A stretch of 64,000 bases of DNA, taken from assembly GCA_021773835.1 (NCBI GenBank), contig JAJFJQ010000010.1, forward strand, positions 1 through 64,000, read 5' to 3'. Every line of letters starts with the position of its first letter. The stretch's first letter is position 1. This DNA comes from Gammaproteobacteria bacterium (GTDB taxonomy: Bacteria; Pseudomonadota; Gammaproteobacteria; Ga0077536). Below are positions 1 to 8,038 of the stretch, one piece after another. Position numbers and translations under genes: made by a program. Under the pieces are notes generated by a model, which saw nothing but the letters and a program-made list of their open reading frames with translations, was not told where the DNA came from and ran no database searches.

Positions 1-1046
1 TGATAGCGTCGTTGTTGGTTATTGTTTTCGACACACGTACCGATGATCCAGGCGACCAGTAACGCGAGCAGCGCGATAAGCAACAGCACGGCGATGCGTT
101 GCGTGATCCGGGAGCGTGAGACTTCGAAACCCAAACCAAAACGCCCGCTTTTCAGATCGCGAAACGCCTCTTCTATTTGCATGCGCCCCGCATAGATCGA
201 GACCACGCGCTTAGCGCGTGCACTTTGGGATGACAGAGAGGTGACGAGTAACCAAGGTTCGCGCTCCCGTGCGGCATGTTGCTCGGAGTGTTTTGAACGT
301 GCACGTTGTCCGGCGAGTGTCCATTTGCTACGGCCGCGTTTGGGTTGCCGCACGACCACCAGACGTACACCCAAGGGATTGCTACGTGTCAGCTCGATAT
401 CGCCGAGGTCCTTCGCTTTCGTAGTCGCCTTAACATAGAGTATTTTTGCGTCGAACCACGGCTCACACGGGTCACGGTGCACCAGATGCCGATTGCGAAT
501 ACGCCCGACGTAATCCCAACCGAGCGCCAGCACCTGTCTGAACCAGGGTGTGCGAAAACCCGCATCGCTCACCAATATCGGTTGGGCGGCGGCGGGTACG
601 ATCTCCTGCAGACTATCCAAGAACCGCTTATGGGTAACTCGTTTGTCTTTACCCGACAGCCTATGTACTTCCTCGTACACAGTTAGCGAACGACCCTCGA
701 TGATCAGTGATGCGCGGAGTAGGTAGTGACGCTTCGACCCATCCAGATCTGACCAATCGACTGCGATAACCGGTCGCGTGCAAGTACCGAGCATCAACTT
801 CGCTACCGCCCTGTAGATGGATACGCGTTCAGCCTGCAAATGGTGGTTCGATAGTAGCCGGTCCATACGTTTGATCTGGTACTTCTCATCGATAAGTCCG
901 TTAAGCCCACGGCCTAGCGCACTCACCGTTAACGCCTGCCCTTCTAACGCCGAACCGACCGCCGCATAGACCGCCTCACGACGACACTTGTGCATCGGTA
1001 TTAACACACCTGAGAGCGTATTCGTTATGATTGCTTTAACCTGCAT
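1..1046 (-). CDS. IS4-family transposase, C-terminus beyond window edge
   Basis: DDE transposase that cuts and rejoins the ends of its insertion sequence. Reading the minus strand from the ATG at 1046 gives 348 codons open to the left edge. The catalytic triad is visible: D97 (VIAVDWSDL), D161 (LVSDAGF) and the IS4-family YREK signature Y285-x2-R288-x3-E292-x6-K299, followed by a hydrophobic stretch (about 318-336) usual for these proteins. The frame is intact as far as seen, so the element may be active. It lies directly downstream of the DapA-family gene. The stop codon and one IS end lie outside the window. Confidence 0.93.
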   Translation of the reverse strand, partial: MQVKAIITNTLSGVLIPMHKCRREAVYAAVGSALEGQALTVSALGRGLNGLIDEKYQIKRMDRLLSNHHLQAERVSIYRAVAKLMLGTCTRPVIAVDWSDLDGSKRHYLLRASLIIEGRSLTVYEEVHRLSGKDKRVTHKRFLDSLQEIVPAAAQPILVSDAGFRTPWFRQVLALGWDYVGRIRNRHLVHRDPCEPWFDAKILYVKATTKAKDLGDIELTRSNPLGVRLVVVRQPKRGRSKWTLAGQRARSKHSEQHAAREREPWLLVTSLSSQSARAKRVVSIYAGRMQIEEAFRDLKSGRFGLGFEVSRSRITQRIAVLLLIALLALLVAWIIGTCVENNNQQRRY

Positions 1047-1106
1047 GGTGTCCTCCAGTGAACCAATTGATATCGCTATCGATCAGATCACTGGATGCCA
1101 TGCAGG
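1040..1106. repeat. Inverted repeat around the transposase start
   Basis: CCTGCATGG (1040-1048) pairs with CCATGCAGG (1098-1106), and CCAGTG (1055-1060) pairs with CACTGG (1089-1094), giving a long imperfect hairpin with a loop of about 28 bases that contains GATATCGCTATCGAT. The transposase start codon lies inside the left arm, so in the mRNA the hairpin would hide the start codon. Such structures limit translation in some insertion sequences; that role is an inference here. Confidence 0.7.
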
Positions 1107-1185
1107 TTCCCTAACCCTATCTATTTGTTTTTGATCAGCTTTTCGTGGGGAGCCTTCAGACTCCGACCCCATTTTTATTACCTTG

Positions 1186-2154
1186 CTACACCGCTGCAGC
1201 GCGTGGCCGCTGTAGGCCAACGGTACGTTCCAGTCCGGCGGCATCGAGAGCTGCCGAGATGCGGCCGATTTCCGCAGCCGATAACTTGACGAGCGGCGGC
1301 CGCACGACCGCACGTTCCTGACGGCCCAATAAAACCAGCGCCTCCTTCATCCGGTTATGCATGTCGCCGAACGGATCACAATAGAACACTTGAGACGTGT
1401 GCCAGATCCGGTCGGCCAGCGCCTTGGCGTTTTTCAGGTCGTCGGATTTGACCGCATTGAACAACGCAACTTGCAGATCCGCGATCACCGAGCCCGCACC
1501 CGATAGCAAGCCGTTCGCACCCATGACCAGCGACGACATCAACCACGCGGAATTGGTCGATAGTACATTGACCGGGCGCGGCAGCGTTTGTAACACGCGT
1601 ATATGACGTTCGTGGTCTTGTGCCGGTGACCAGTCCTTCACTGCTTGAATCGTGGGGATTTCTTCAACGAGCTTGACCAGCGTATCAAGCGAATAAGCCA
1701 GTTCGTCACCATACTGAAACACGATCAGCGGCAGATCAGTTGCATTGGCGATCATCTTAAAATGCGTCAACGCCATTTCGGGACGATGACGGATCCCACC
1801 CATACGCATTGAATGGGGTGGAAAGCACAGGAGCGCGGATGCGCCGCCGACGTCTGCCATCCGCGCGATTCGCGCCGCCTCGATGCTACCATCGGCATAG
1901 ACGCCATTGATCAACGGCACCTCGTTGCCGATCTCGTCCCCAGCAATATCGAGGACTCGCGCCTGCTCGTCGAACGTACAGGCGTGAACTTCCGACGAAT
2001 GTCCATTCACGGTAACGGCGGTAATACCGGCAACTGCGCCGACATAGGCGAGATGGCGCCGGGTTTCTGCTTCATCGATGGAAAAATCGTGGTTAAACGC
2101 GAGGAGCGCCGCAGGGATCACGCCGTGCGGGACGTATTCCGTATGTCGTGCCAC
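1186..2154 (-). CDS. Dihydrodipicolinate synthase (DapA)-family aldolase
   Basis: Class I aldolase/lyase of the DHDPS-NAL superfamily, a TIM barrel forming a Schiff base with a 2-oxo acid. The 322 residues fit the family. The Schiff-base lysine is K173 (QAVKDWS) and the conserved tyrosine Y148 (VFQYGDE). Early sequence HGVIPAALLAF matches the family start. The context of amidase and PhyH dioxygenase genes upstream on the same strand argues for a catabolic aldolase rather than lysine synthesis; the substrate is unknown. The IS4 element sits right behind its stop codon, and the Ala/Arg-rich end may have been altered by that junction. Confidence 0.85.
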   Translation of the reverse strand: MARHTEYVPHGVIPAALLAFNHDFSIDEAETRRHLAYVGAVAGITAVTVNGHSSEVHACTFDEQARVLDIAGDEIGNEVPLINGVYADGSIEAARIARMADVGGASALLCFPPHSMRMGGIRHRPEMALTHFKMIANATDLPLIVFQYGDELAYSLDTLVKLVEEIPTIQAVKDWSPAQDHERHIRVLQTLPRPVNVLSTNSAWLMSSLVMGANGLLSGAGSVIADLQVALFNAVKSDDLKNAKALADRIWHTSQVFYCDPFGDMHNRMKEALVLLGRQERAVVRPPLVKLSAAEIGRISAALDAAGLERTVGLQRPRAAAV

Positions 2155-2200
2155 TACCCTCTCCTTCGTCGAAATCCAATGCGAACGCGTTTAGCCGAGT

Positions 2201-3094
2201 TCAAGCGATCTTGACACTGTCACCCTGAACTGGACCGGCGGCACCGTCGGCATACAAGTCAGCGCCACCCGATGACAGTTCCTCATAACCGTTTATGACA
2301 TCCCACGGATCCTGAAAGTCTTGCATCCAGCCAAGGAACGGCTTGTGAATGTTGTAACCCAGCAGCCGCGCGAGCTGCTCGGGCAGATTCTTCACGATAT
2401 CGAGCGGCACGGAGAGATACCAGTTCTGCTCTTGGCGCAACCAACCGAGCGAGTAACCAGCAAACATCGCGATACGCCATTCATTGCTCGTCACGTTTCG
2501 TCCACCGCCGTGGTAGGTACCGCCGACAAACACACAAAACGATCCCTTAGACATCACCGCCGGTACTGTCTCGTCCTCCCGCGGCACGCGCTCATCATCC
2601 CACAGGTGACTGCCGGGAATGAGCCGAGTCGCGCCGTTGTCCTCCGTAAAATCGGTCAAGGCCCAGAATGTGCTGGTGCAGGCGTTACGCTCGCTAGGAT
2701 GGGCCAGCGGATAAAGCAAATCGTCCCGATGCAGCGGCTGCGGCGTCTCGTCTGGACCGATCGCTGTTATCGAGTTGGAATTGAGCTGGTAGTTATCGCA
2801 CCACGGCCCCAAGGTCAGATCCATCACTTCCAAGACTTTGTCGTGCACGAGGAAGCTACCGACGTGCTCGGTCTTGGTAATAAGCGAATGCAGCCTTTTC
2901 GTGTGGTAGCCGACGAAATCACCCTGCCCACAGGCCTTACGTCCTAGATAGGGATCGAGGTCTGCCAACATAGCGTCGATGGCGTCGTGCCGAACCGCGT
3001 CGTTGATGATCACACAGCCATCGCGTTTTAAGATCCCCGCTAGCTCGTCTTTGTCGACCGACAAGTCGACGGTCTCGATACCTCGCACGGCCAT
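2201..3094 (-). CDS. Phytanoyl-CoA dioxygenase (PhyH)-family Fe(II)/2-oxoglutarate oxygenase
   Basis: Non-haem iron hydroxylase using 2-oxoglutarate and O2. The 297 residues contain the iron-binding facial triad H122-x-D124 (PLHRDD) and distal H195 (GGTYHGGG), with R199 after it as candidate 2-oxoglutarate ligand. The motif GATRLIPGSH (about 154-163) is typical of PhyH proteins. Spacing of 46 bases to the aldolase downstream suggests co-transcription. Bacterial members hydroxylate many small molecules, so phytanoyl-CoA should not be assumed as substrate. Confidence 0.88.
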   Translation of the reverse strand: MAVRGIETVDLSVDKDELAGILKRDGCVIINDAVRHDAIDAMLADLDPYLGRKACGQGDFVGYHTKRLHSLITKTEHVGSFLVHDKVLEVMDLTLGPWCDNYQLNSNSITAIGPDETPQPLHRDDLLYPLAHPSERNACTSTFWALTDFTEDNGATRLIPGSHLWDDERVPREDETVPAVMSKGSFCVFVGGTYHGGGRNVTSNEWRIAMFAGYSLGWLRQEQNWYLSVPLDIVKNLPEQLARLLGYNIHKPFLGWMQDFQDPWDVINGYEELSSGGADLYADGAAGPVQGDSVKIA

Positions 3095-3169
3095 CGTAAT
3101 CTCCTCTTCGAGCTGGGATGTCAGCTGATTCTATATAACGCTATTTTGGTAATTCTTCCAGCACCGGCA

Positions 3170-3586
3170 CTAGACTTCACGCCGCTCGCCAAAGTAATGG
3201 ATGACGACGGCGACACCTAACCCGAGTGCTGCTTGAACGGTAATGGCAACGATCATGCTAAGCACGATCACCGCGTCGGAAACCACGAGTTGGGCGTGAC
3301 CGCCAGCGTCACTTTGGGCTGCAAAAAAAAACTGCCAGCAGGTAAGTCCTATGGCTAATGCGCCGGCAGCGAGTAGCACACTCATGCGGCGAGTGGTTCG
3401 ATTCCATAGCGCGATCAGGGTAAATCCAATCACCGGAACGACCAATGTTGCGATCGGCAAGTATGTGGACACGACATTTGACCCACCGAATCCGAACTTC
3501 AGCAAGAACTGGATTGCAAACAAGGCGAGCGCAATCAAGCTCGCGTGAACAGGTGCCCAAATTAAAATGCGTTTATTGCTCGCCAA
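3170..3586 (-). CDS. Small four-helix membrane protein, unknown function
   Basis: 138 residues with four hydrophobic segments (about 16-32, 42-60, 69-90, 102-128), separated by short basic loops such as NRTTRR. No family recognised. It starts nine bases after the amidase stop codon, so it is probably translated with it; the only available start in this region is a TTG at 3586 without a strong ribosome site. It could be a small membrane partner of the surrounding catabolic genes. Function unassigned. Confidence 0.6.
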   Translation of the reverse strand: MASNKRILIWAPVHASLIALALFAIQFLLKFGFGGSNVVSTYLPIATLVVPVIGFTLIALWNRTTRRMSVLLAAGALAIGLTCWQFFFAAQSDAGGHAQLVVSDAVIVLSMIVAITVQAALGLGVAVVIHYFGERREV

Positions 3587-3595
3587 ATCAGATCG

Positions 3596-5050
3596 CTATT
3601 TCAATAGGGCATCGAGTGGCGGCCACTTATCGGCCCACGGGCGGGCTGCCTCAAACGCCGCAGCCGCACGCAACACCATCGGATCAGCTAGATGTCCCCC
3701 CGCGATCTGTAATCCAACCGGTAGTCCATCCTCGGTGAAGCCTGCGGGCACGGTGGCCGCGGGCTGACCCGTCATGTTGAAGGGGAAGGTAAACGCCAGC
3801 CATGCAAACGGCGGTCCGATGCGGCCATCGATTTTCTCCGGGCCTTGGGTATGCAGCGCAAAAGGCGGTACCGCGAGGGTCGGCGTTAGTAGAAAGTCGT
3901 AGTTTTGCATGAAGCGCCACATTTTATTGTTCACGGCCTTCCGGGTTACGACGGCGTTTGTAAGATCCTCGGCACTCCAATCGTTATTAATAAAGTCGAC
4001 CAGATGCGGTGTCATGCGGTCACCGAATTCCGCAGTCATCCGCCGCATGCCTGCTAGATCAGATTCAGCGGCAACCAAGCCCCAAAATCCGGCATAGGGA
4101 TCATCGAAACCCGGATGCGCTTGTTCAACATGGCAGCCAAGCTCGCTTTCAAATACCTTTACCGCGTCGCCCACGATACGCCGGACTTCGGGATCAACGG
4201 CGGCGTAGCCCCAGTCAGCACTGTAGGCAACGCGTAGACCCTTCAGATTGGTATCTTTGAAACAAGTATTCCAATCAAATTCCGGACCCGGTAGTGAATG
4301 CCGATCTCGCGCGTCGGGGCCGGAGCCGATCACGGACAACATGAGCGCGGCATCTTCAACCGTGCGCGCGTTTGGCCCGATGTGCTCAATCGATTCCCAA
4401 CTCGAGACCCCCGGGTAACGTTCGTCCTTAGTGCCGGGATACAAAGGCACTCGCCCCATCGACGCTTTCATCCCGACTATTCCGCAATGCGCAGCCGGAA
4501 TACGCACCGATCCACCGCCATCGCTCGCGATCGCAAATGGTGCCATACCGGACGCTACGGCGGCCGCGGATCCAGCGCTTGATCCACCGGAGGTGCGTTC
4601 GACATTCCATGGATTACACGTCGTCGGAAACACGGGGTTATGCCCGGCGCCGCTATAGCCAAATTCGGGTACGTTTGTTTTACCGATGATGATCGCGTCA
4701 GCGGCCTTTAGCCGCTCGACCACGACATCGTCTTCATCGGGAACGAAATTTTCGTAGGCGAAAGAGCCCGAAACCGTTTTAATGCCCTCGGTACACACCA
4801 GATCTTTGATGCCGACCGGCACGCCGGCCAGTGGCCCGACTTCTTCCCCTTTTGCAATTGCCTGTTCAATCCGCATAGCCTCAGCGCGCGCAAGTTCTGG
4901 GGTCGGTGTACAGAATGCATGGATGGTCGGTTCAAGCTGATCCATGCGCGTTAGCACGGCATCGATCACCTCAGTTGGGGAGAGTTGTTTTGCGCGGATC
5001 TTTTGCGCCAACTGGGCCGCGCTCATGCGGCAGATTTCACTATCGGGCAT
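3596..5050 (-). CDS. Amidase (amidase-signature family)
   Basis: Hydrolase of C-N amide bonds with a Ser-cisSer-Lys triad. The 484 residues carry K82 (VGIKDLV), the Gly/Ser-rich signature [14 protein letters not shown] (155-168, cis-serine S157/S158) and the nucleophile S181 ([11 protein letters not shown]). Length is usual for the AtzF/GatA-like superfamily. There is no GatB or GatC beside it, so a tRNA amidotransferase role is unlikely. It heads the minus-strand group with the membrane protein, PhyH oxygenase and DapA-like aldolase. Substrate unknown. Confidence 0.9.
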   Translation of the reverse strand: MPDSEICRMSAAQLAQKIRAKQLSPTEVIDAVLTRMDQLEPTIHAFCTPTPELARAEAMRIEQAIAKGEEVGPLAGVPVGIKDLVCTEGIKTVSGSFAYENFVPDEDDVVVERLKAADAIIIGKTNVPEFGYSGAGHNPVFPTTCNPWNVERTSGGSSAGSAAAVASGMAPFAIASDGGGSVRIPAAHCGIVGMKASMGRVPLYPGTKDERYPGVSSWESIEHIGPNARTVEDAALMLSVIGSGPDARDRHSLPGPEFDWNTCFKDTNLKGLRVAYSADWGYAAVDPEVRRIVGDAVKVFESELGCHVEQAHPGFDDPYAGFWGLVAAESDLAGMRRMTAEFGDRMTPHLVDFINNDWSAEDLTNAVVTRKAVNNKMWRFMQNYDFLLTPTLAVPPFALHTQGPEKIDGRIGPPFAWLAFTFPFNMTGQPAATVPAGFTEDGLPVGLQIAGGHLADPMVLRAAAAFEAARPWADKWPPLDALLK

Positions 5051-5193
5051 GTCGGGTCTCCTACCGTATTACGTCCAAGGTAGCACCTTTGCTTGGTTCG
5101 GGTGCGGCGCGCGTATAGCAGGTGTTGTTATAACGCTTTTACCACCTCCGATGCACTACACTAAGGGGCACGAAATTGGGAGACCTTATTGCT

Positions 5194-5982
5194 ATGAAAA
5201 CCATAAAAACCGCTACCATCGAAATTAATTACGCCGAAGACGGACCGGCCGATGCCCCGGTACTGCTTTTTTCAAATTCGTTAGGGTCAGACTTGTCGAT
5301 GTGGCAAGCTCAAGTGGATCATTTCAAAAATGACTACCGCATAGTGCGCTACGATCATCGCGGCCACGGTGGCACGGCCGTCCCCGCCGGACCGTACAGT
5401 TTCGAAGAGCTCAGCATGGATGTGGTTGCGCTGATGGATGCCCTGGGCATCGAACGCGCGCACTTCGCCGGGCTTTCGATGGGCGGCATGACCGCGCTCG
5501 GTATGGCGATAGATCACGCCGACCGCTTGCTTAGTGCGACCTCATGCAACTGCGTCGCCGGCTATACGCCGGAAGCGATCAAGGTGTGGGACGATCGCAT
5601 CGCGGCAATTAGTGAAAATGGATTGGGTTCGGTGCTTGAAGGAACTATTGAACGTTGGTTTACCCAGCCGACCATCAACAGCCGACCCGATGAGATGGAC
5701 GCCATTCGAAAGATGATCATGGCAACGTCTACGGACGGTTATCTCGCCTGCTGCGGGGCGTTAAAAAAATTAAATTATTTGGATCGGCTGTCGACGATTT
5801 CTACGCCAACCCTATTTATCTCCGGGACCCATGATATGGGTGCCCCCGCAGCCGCGATGAAAAATATGCATGAGCGCGTCGCTGGCTCCGGTTACGTTGA
5901 ACTCGACGCGGCGCACGTCTCCAACATTGAACGGCCGGCTGAATTCAACCGTGCGTTGGGAGATTTTTTACGGTCAGTTTAG
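5194..5982 (+). CDS. Alpha/beta hydrolase, 3-oxoadipate enol-lactonase-like
   Basis: 262-residue single-domain hydrolase. The nucleophile is S95 in GLSMGG, the acid is probably in SGTHDMGAP, and the histidine is in DAAHVSNIERP near the end. The blocks YDHRGHGG, GPYSFEEL and DALGIERAHFAGLSMGG closely recall PcaD enol-lactonases, though no other protocatechuate genes are here. I chose the ATG at 5194 because GGGAGA lies about 10 bases ahead; an upstream TTG at 5176 would place that site inside the gene. The last 267 bp occur again at 6920-7186. Divergent from the amidase. Confidence 0.87.
   Translation: MKTIKTATIEINYAEDGPADAPVLLFSNSLGSDLSMWQAQVDHFKNDYRIVRYDHRGHGGTAVPAGPYSFEELSMDVVALMDALGIERAHFAGLSMGGMTALGMAIDHADRLLSATSCNCVAGYTPEAIKVWDDRIAAISENGLGSVLEGTIERWFTQPTINSRPDEMDAIRKMIMATSTDGYLACCGALKKLNYLDRLSTISTPTLFISGTHDMGAPAAAMKNMHERVAGSGYVELDAAHVSNIERPAEFNRALGDFLRSV
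5714..5980 (+). repeat. Direct repeat copy A (3' part of hydrolase gene)
   Basis: 267 bp that recur at 6920-7186 with seven mismatches and no gaps by manual alignment (260/267). This copy lies inside the intact hydrolase gene, ending two bases before its stop codon. The offset between copies is 1,206 bp and they enclose the gtrA-type gene. Confidence 0.95.
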
Positions 5983-6111
5983 GTCGCATATTAGGACGGC
6001 GGCATCACGCGCACCACCTGCCAATCACAACACGCCTGTTGAGAAGATAAAGACAAATTTCTGGCGTACAACCAAAATTGAAACGTCTTCGTGTGTAGAG
6101 AGTTATGCCGG

Positions 6112-6504
6112 GTGAGTAGCAATTTCGCAGCCAAGCAGACACTGAGGGAATTTGGTTCTTTCGCCGGAGTCGGAACCCTTGCAACTAGTGTCCATTATGT
6201 TGTTCTTGTCGTCCTTGTCGAAATATTCTCAACGAATGAAACATCGGCAACGACTGTGGGTTACGTAGTAGGTGCGGCTGTTAGTTATGCATTGAATTAT
6301 CGTTTTACATTTCGCAGCGCCAAGTCACATAAAACGGCGGTTATGCGATTTCTTGTAATCTACGCAGTCGGCATGGCGTTAAATTCACTAATTGTTTTTT
6401 GCTTGGTACATACATTCACATTCCACTATTTTGTTGCGCAAATCGTCGCAACGGGAATCGTGTTGTTGTGGAATTTCGTTGGAAATAAACTTTGGGCTTT
6501 CTAG
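6112..6504 (+). CDS. GtrA-family membrane protein
   Basis: GtrA-like proteins are small four-helix inner-membrane proteins, usually linked to flipping of lipid-linked sugars or to polysaccharide and teichoic acid decoration. About 130 residues with helices near 13-31, 38-56, 71-89 and 98-118 and the family pattern FAGVGTLATSVHYVV...GYVVGAAVSYALNYRFTFRS and a final WNFVGNKLWAF. Start is probably the GTG at 6112 behind AGAGAG; an in-frame GTG exists at 6091. The gene is more AT-rich than its neighbours, has no glycosyltransferase beside it, and lies between two copies of a 267-bp repeat, all hinting at acquisition or rearrangement. Confidence 0.87.
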   Translation: MSSNFAAKQTLREFGSFAGVGTLATSVHYVVLVVLVEIFSTNETSATTVGYVVGAAVSYALNYRFTFRSAKSHKTAVMRFLVIYAVGMALNSLIVFCLVHTFTFHYFVAQIVATGIVLLWNFVGNKLWAF

Positions 6505-6919
6505 TGGAGCATCAGCGAATGTTAGAATTCGATTCGTATGAATATTCAAAGCAATTGCTGATATTAATAGCAGTGCTGGCCTACAATTGACAACACATAC
6601 TACGAGAATCCTACCGCCGCCTTATGGCGGTGATCGAATACATCACTACAGATTATGAAACGGTAGTTAAACCCGTGCAGCGCAAATGCTGCACTCAATG
6701 TTCTACAAGACCATCCGGAGCACCGTCGACACGTCTCAATTGTAGGTTTGAGTAGAAGTTTCGGCATAGCGGTCGCGCTAACCGCCGGCTTACATCCTGC
6801 GTAAGGAAATACTGTCGTTGTCATCGCCTCTTACATTGAACCCGTCAGAAACGGGTGGCGCATGCCAACCATCATGTCTTTGAAGCACTGACTCCGTCGG
6901 GAGCGTAAAGCGTATAAGG
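6505..6919. other. 415-bp intergenic stretch without a recognisable gene
   Basis: No convincing coding frame. It holds two small perfect hairpins, CCGCC...GGCGG near 6613-6632 and GTGCAGC-GCAAAT-GCTGCAC near 6676-6696, neither followed by a clear T-run. It lies between gtrA and the second copy of the 267-bp repeat and may be debris of the rearrangement. Confidence 0.5.
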
Positions 6920-7186
6920 TGATCATGGCAACGTTTAAGGACGGTTATCTCGCCTGCTGCGGGGCGTAAAAAAAATTAAATTATTTGGATCGGCTGTCGA
7001 CGATTTCTACGCCAACCCTATTCATCTCCGGGACCCATGATATGGGTGCCCCCGCAGCCGCGATGACAAATATGCATGAGCGCGTCGCTGGCTCCGGTTA
7101 CGTTGAACTCGACGCGGCGCACGTCTCCAATATTGAACGTCCGGCTGAATTCAACCGTGCGTTGGGAGATTTTTTACGGTCAGTTT
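6920..7186 (+). pseudogene. Duplicated 3' fragment of the alpha/beta hydrolase (repeat copy B)
   Basis: Second copy of the 267-bp segment of the hydrolase gene. It has no start region, and a T-to-A change at 6968 turns a leucine codon into an in-frame TAA (6967-6969), so it cannot make hydrolase. Right at its end (7186/7187) the sequence changes to an unrelated coding remnant with a sorting signal. Seven point changes show the duplication is not brand-new. Confidence 0.92.
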
Positions 7187-7489
7187 TCAAGAAATACCGG
7201 TTCAGGCTGGACGTACGCTAATGGATCGGATATCACGCTGTCGGGATACAGCCCGGAAATCATCGCCCATTTCCAACTGATAGAAGCATTTCTGCCAGCA
7301 GATTGGGCCAGCGTGAGCCTGTTGCACTCGTCCGTCTCCCCGATTTCTGGCGGCGGTAGCGCGGGTAATCAAACGGATATCTTCTATTACACGGCGGCCG
7401 ACGTCGAAGTCGTCCCGATACCCGCAGCGCTCCCCTTGTTGGTTTCGGCGCTTGGGTTACTTGTTGTCAAAATCCGCCGAGGTAAATAG
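7187..7489 (+). pseudogene. C-terminal fragment of a VPLPA-CTERM (exosortase-type) surface protein
   Basis: An open frame of about 100 codons ending with the tripartite sorting signal: VPIPAALPLL motif, hydrophobic helix (LLVSALGLLVV) and basic tail KIRRGK. This is the VPLPA-CTERM variant of the PEP-CTERM signal, cut by an exosortase. The sequence before it (repeated Ser/Gly/Asn, FYYTAADVEVV) is the end of an extracellular domain. No start codon or signal peptide remains: the upstream part was replaced by the duplicated hydrolase fragment, whose other reading frame happens to be open into it (start-like ATG at 7076). Confidence 0.8.
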
Positions 7490-7510
7490 ACCACAACGGA
7501 GGCAGCCGAA

Positions 7511-7532
7511 GGAAGGGAGTAGTGATCCTTCC
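7511..7532. terminator. Hairpin between convergent genes, possible bidirectional terminator
   Basis: GGAAGG, ten-base loop, CCTTCC, located between the VPLPA-CTERM remnant on the plus strand and the ABM-domain gene ending at 7635 on the minus strand. There is no strong T-run, so a terminator role is only suggested by position. Confidence 0.4.
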
Positions 7533-7634
7533 TCCATCGCGGCCGCGGTGTCCCATGCGCAGGCGATGTTCCCGACCATTTGGTGAAGATTGATGGCGTC
7601 TAAATGAGTCCCAACCTTTTAGGATTCAATCCCC

Positions 7635-7967
7635 CTACTTGGTCGGCAGCACAAACCCCATATCGCGCTTACCACTGACGTCATAGATCTCGGCTGAGTA
7701 ATGGGTGATATCACCCCGGATGTTGGCTTCACTCAACGCGGCGACCATCGTGTCCATGTAGGGATGGGTGAAGTGTGCATCGAGCGCGGCCTGATCGTCC
7801 CACACCTCGAAGATAATAGCCCGGTTGGGTGCAGTGACATCAATCGCCCAGTCGTAGATCTGCGCACCGGGTTCTTTGCGCGAATTCTCGATCGCATTCA
7901 TTATCGAGTCTTTACAGCGGTCGAAGCCGCCCGGTACGAATTCGAATACAACAGCGACGATCAACAT
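7635..7967 (-). CDS. ABM-domain protein (putative quinol monooxygenase type)
   Basis: 110 residues with the dimeric ferredoxin-like fold of antibiotic biosynthesis monooxygenase (ABM) proteins: strand MLIVAVVFEFVPG, helix FDRCKDSIMNAIENSRKEPG, strand GAQIYDWAID, then FEVWDDQAALDAHFTHPYM, the family hallmark (E-W-x-D-x-x-A-x-x-x-H). Members oxidise quinols or degrade small aromatics without a cofactor, but many have unknown substrates. It lies 71 bases behind the PQQ dehydrogenase on the same strand and may be the last gene of that operon. Confidence 0.85.
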   Translation of the reverse strand: MLIVAVVFEFVPGGFDRCKDSIMNAIENSRKEPGAQIYDWAIDVTAPNRAIIFEVWDDQAALDAHFTHPYMDTMVAALSEANIRGDITHYSAEIYDVSGKRDMGFVLPTK

Positions 7968-8038
7968 ATAAATACTCCTCAGATTATTTGACGACGCATG
8001 GAATTGCGCCGTTTATTTCAATTGTTGTTGACCCCAAT

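Larger units (their letters stand above)
1..1172 (-). mobile_element. IS4-family insertion sequence, partial
   Basis: Extent inferred from the transposase and its upstream region. The right boundary is uncertain: a GC-rich block at 1147-1170 (GGGG...CCCC, readable on the minus strand as GGGGTCGGAGT) lies between the transposase leader and the stop codon of the neighbouring gene at 1186 and could be the terminal inverted repeat. The other terminus is outside the window, so no repeat pairing or target-site duplication can be tested. Confidence 0.5.

Noticed and set aside
2321-2947. 208-codon plus-strand frame opposite the PhyH gene
   Set aside because: It is the antisense of a well-supported enzyme with intact active-site residues; no family pattern and no ribosome site.
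3596-5050. GatA (glutamyl-tRNA amidotransferase) reading of the amidase
   Set aside because: No gatB or gatC nearby and the gene is embedded with catabolic enzymes.
7076-7186. Hydrolase-repeat part of the 137-codon frame as a real fusion protein
   Set aside because: This part reads the hydrolase repeat in a wrong frame; only the part after 7187 resembles a protein, so a functional fusion is unlikely.
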